Shown: in pieces, positions 32,110 through 32,709 of the stretch
How the letters are laid out: each line of letters opens with the position of its first letter
Position numbering within the stretch: the first letter of the stretch is position 1
Source: UJ101 sp047975265
Lineage (GTDB): Bacteria > Bacteroidota > Bacteroidia > Flavobacteriales > UJ101
Assembly: GCA_047975265.1 (NCBI GenBank)
Contig: JBKEDE010000029.1
Span: forward strand, 1 to 32,709
Direction: 5' to 3'
DNA: 32,709 nt
Translations under genes and position numbers: made by a program
Notes under the pieces: generated by a model
What the model saw: only the letters and a program-made list of their open reading frames with translations
The model's database searches: none
What the model was told of the DNA's origin: nothing

Positions 32110-32428
32110 AATTGAAGTTACCGCTGATTTTGAAAAAGACCTGAAGAAGATTTTCAAAAAGCACCATTCTATAAAAAATGATTTAGCCGAGCTTATTGCC
32201 AGTTTAGAGACCAACCCACAACAAGGCACTCCACTTGGTAACAACTGCTACAAAATACGCCTTGCTATTGCTTCTAAAGGTAAAGGTAAAAGTGGTGGTG
32301 CCAGAGTGATTACAAACATCGTGATTGCCGATACAACTGTTTATTTGCCTACCATTTACGATAAATCCGACAAAGAAAACCTTACCGATAAAGAGCTAAA
32401 GGAACTTCTTGAGGATGTGCCTAAATAA
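32099..32428 (+). CDS. RelE/ParE family toxin
   Basis: This 109-residue protein has the RelE-fold start MSYKIEVTADFEKDLKKIFK, the GTPLGNNCYKIRLAI strand and the KGKGKSGGARVITNI segment. The last is typical of a Bacteroidota RelE subgroup, ending in YLPTIYDKSDKENLTDKELK. It probably inhibits translation by mRNA cleavage or acts on gyrase; the subgroup does not decide which. It is transcribed away from the RHS tip and ends 38 nt before a transposase gene end on the other strand. Confidence 0.85.
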   Translation: MSYKIEVTADFEKDLKKIFKKHHSIKNDLAELIASLETNPQQGTPLGNNCYKIRLAIASKGKGKSGGARVITNIVIADTTVYLPTIYDKSDKENLTDKELKELLEDVPK

Positions 32429-32466
32429 TTATATCTCAAAAGGCTCAATTTTAAAATAGAACTCAT

Positions 32467-32709
32467 TTAAACTTTTAGTAAGATAAGAGCAAAGGCTAAA
32501 TAATGCCAACTTAACCAGCAAGAATCTAAATAATCAAACCGAACCAAAAGCGTCCTAAAACTGTCCATCCAAACAAATGTACGTTCGTTGACAAATCTTT
32601 GATTGTAAATATCTTGGTTAAAAAACCGCTTTTTTCCTCTTTTGTTTGTTTTTCTGTTACGCTTGTTTTCAACAATATTGGCAAACATCTTTCTTCGGTG
32701 GATGGCTCG
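32467..32709 (-). mobile_element. IS4/IS5-type DDE transposase, C-terminal part; continues beyond the window
   Basis: The minus-strand frame is open from the right window edge to the TAA at 32467, giving 80 residues. It contains KRGKKRFFNQDIYNQRFVNE and RTFVWMDSFRTLLVRFDYLD. The glutamate in NERTF fits the last acidic residue of the DDE triad of IS5-like transposases, with the usual RxxxERTFxW context. The element end should lie in 32429-32466, but I could not identify an inverted repeat without the other end. It marks the right boundary of the toxin island visible here and could have helped mobilise it. Confidence 0.75.

Overview
The window comes from an AT-rich chromosome of the class Flavobacteriia (Bacteroidota). 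The evidence is a GldH gliding lipoprotein gene behind a ricT homologue, a secreted hydrolase with a C-terminal type IX secretion (T9SS) sorting domain, TAnnTTTG -7 promoter boxes, scarce Shine-Dalgarno sites and a mutL-rhomboid-rhomboid operon. The human-type adenylosuccinate lyase would suit the Weeksellaceae, but that placement is tentative. No rRNA, tRNA, CRISPR array or replication origin was seen.

Positions 1-25.7 kb are ordinary core genome. In order they hold: the 5' end of a secreted protein gene (-); an NAD-dependent epimerase (-); the overlapping ricT-gldH-PBP1A operon (+); a tiny lipoprotein ORF; purB, an OmpA/DUF937 envelope protein, a GlsB-like membrane protein and panB (all -); a secreted M1 aminopeptidase and a T9SS-exported alpha/beta hydrolase (+); proline dehydrogenase (-); aroB; a small membrane protein; mutL and two rhomboid proteases; a membrane-anchored EEP-family hydrolase; a HerA-like ATPase (DUF853) and a DUF4136 lipoprotein (+). 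A 36-bp palindromic terminator then separates the last of these from a convergent DUF6973 lipoprotein gene (-).

Positions 25.7-32.7 kb are an accessory island of polymorphic-toxin remnants. Three orphan RHS tips lie on the minus strand (26054-26955, 28151-29387, 30534-31709). Each joins an RHS-associated core to a different C-terminal domain. The second and third are followed within a few bases by a small gene that is probably the cognate immunity gene. The first tip is degenerate and the second carries a frameshift; only the third is intact. The second and third tips share a 453-bp direct repeat (29051-29503 and 31373-31825) that covers the 5' part of the ORF and a 116-bp divergent promoter region. 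That promoter region faces a different type II toxin-antitoxin pair in each copy (a YoeB-type pair and a RelE-type pair). A DDE transposase fragment runs off the right edge.

The most interesting structure is this repeated unit: RHS tip plus immunity gene on one side, shared divergent promoter with a candidate operator, toxin-antitoxin pair on the other. Its fixed part is duplicated almost perfectly while both flanking payloads differ, as expected for a cassette platform that exchanges payloads by recombination.
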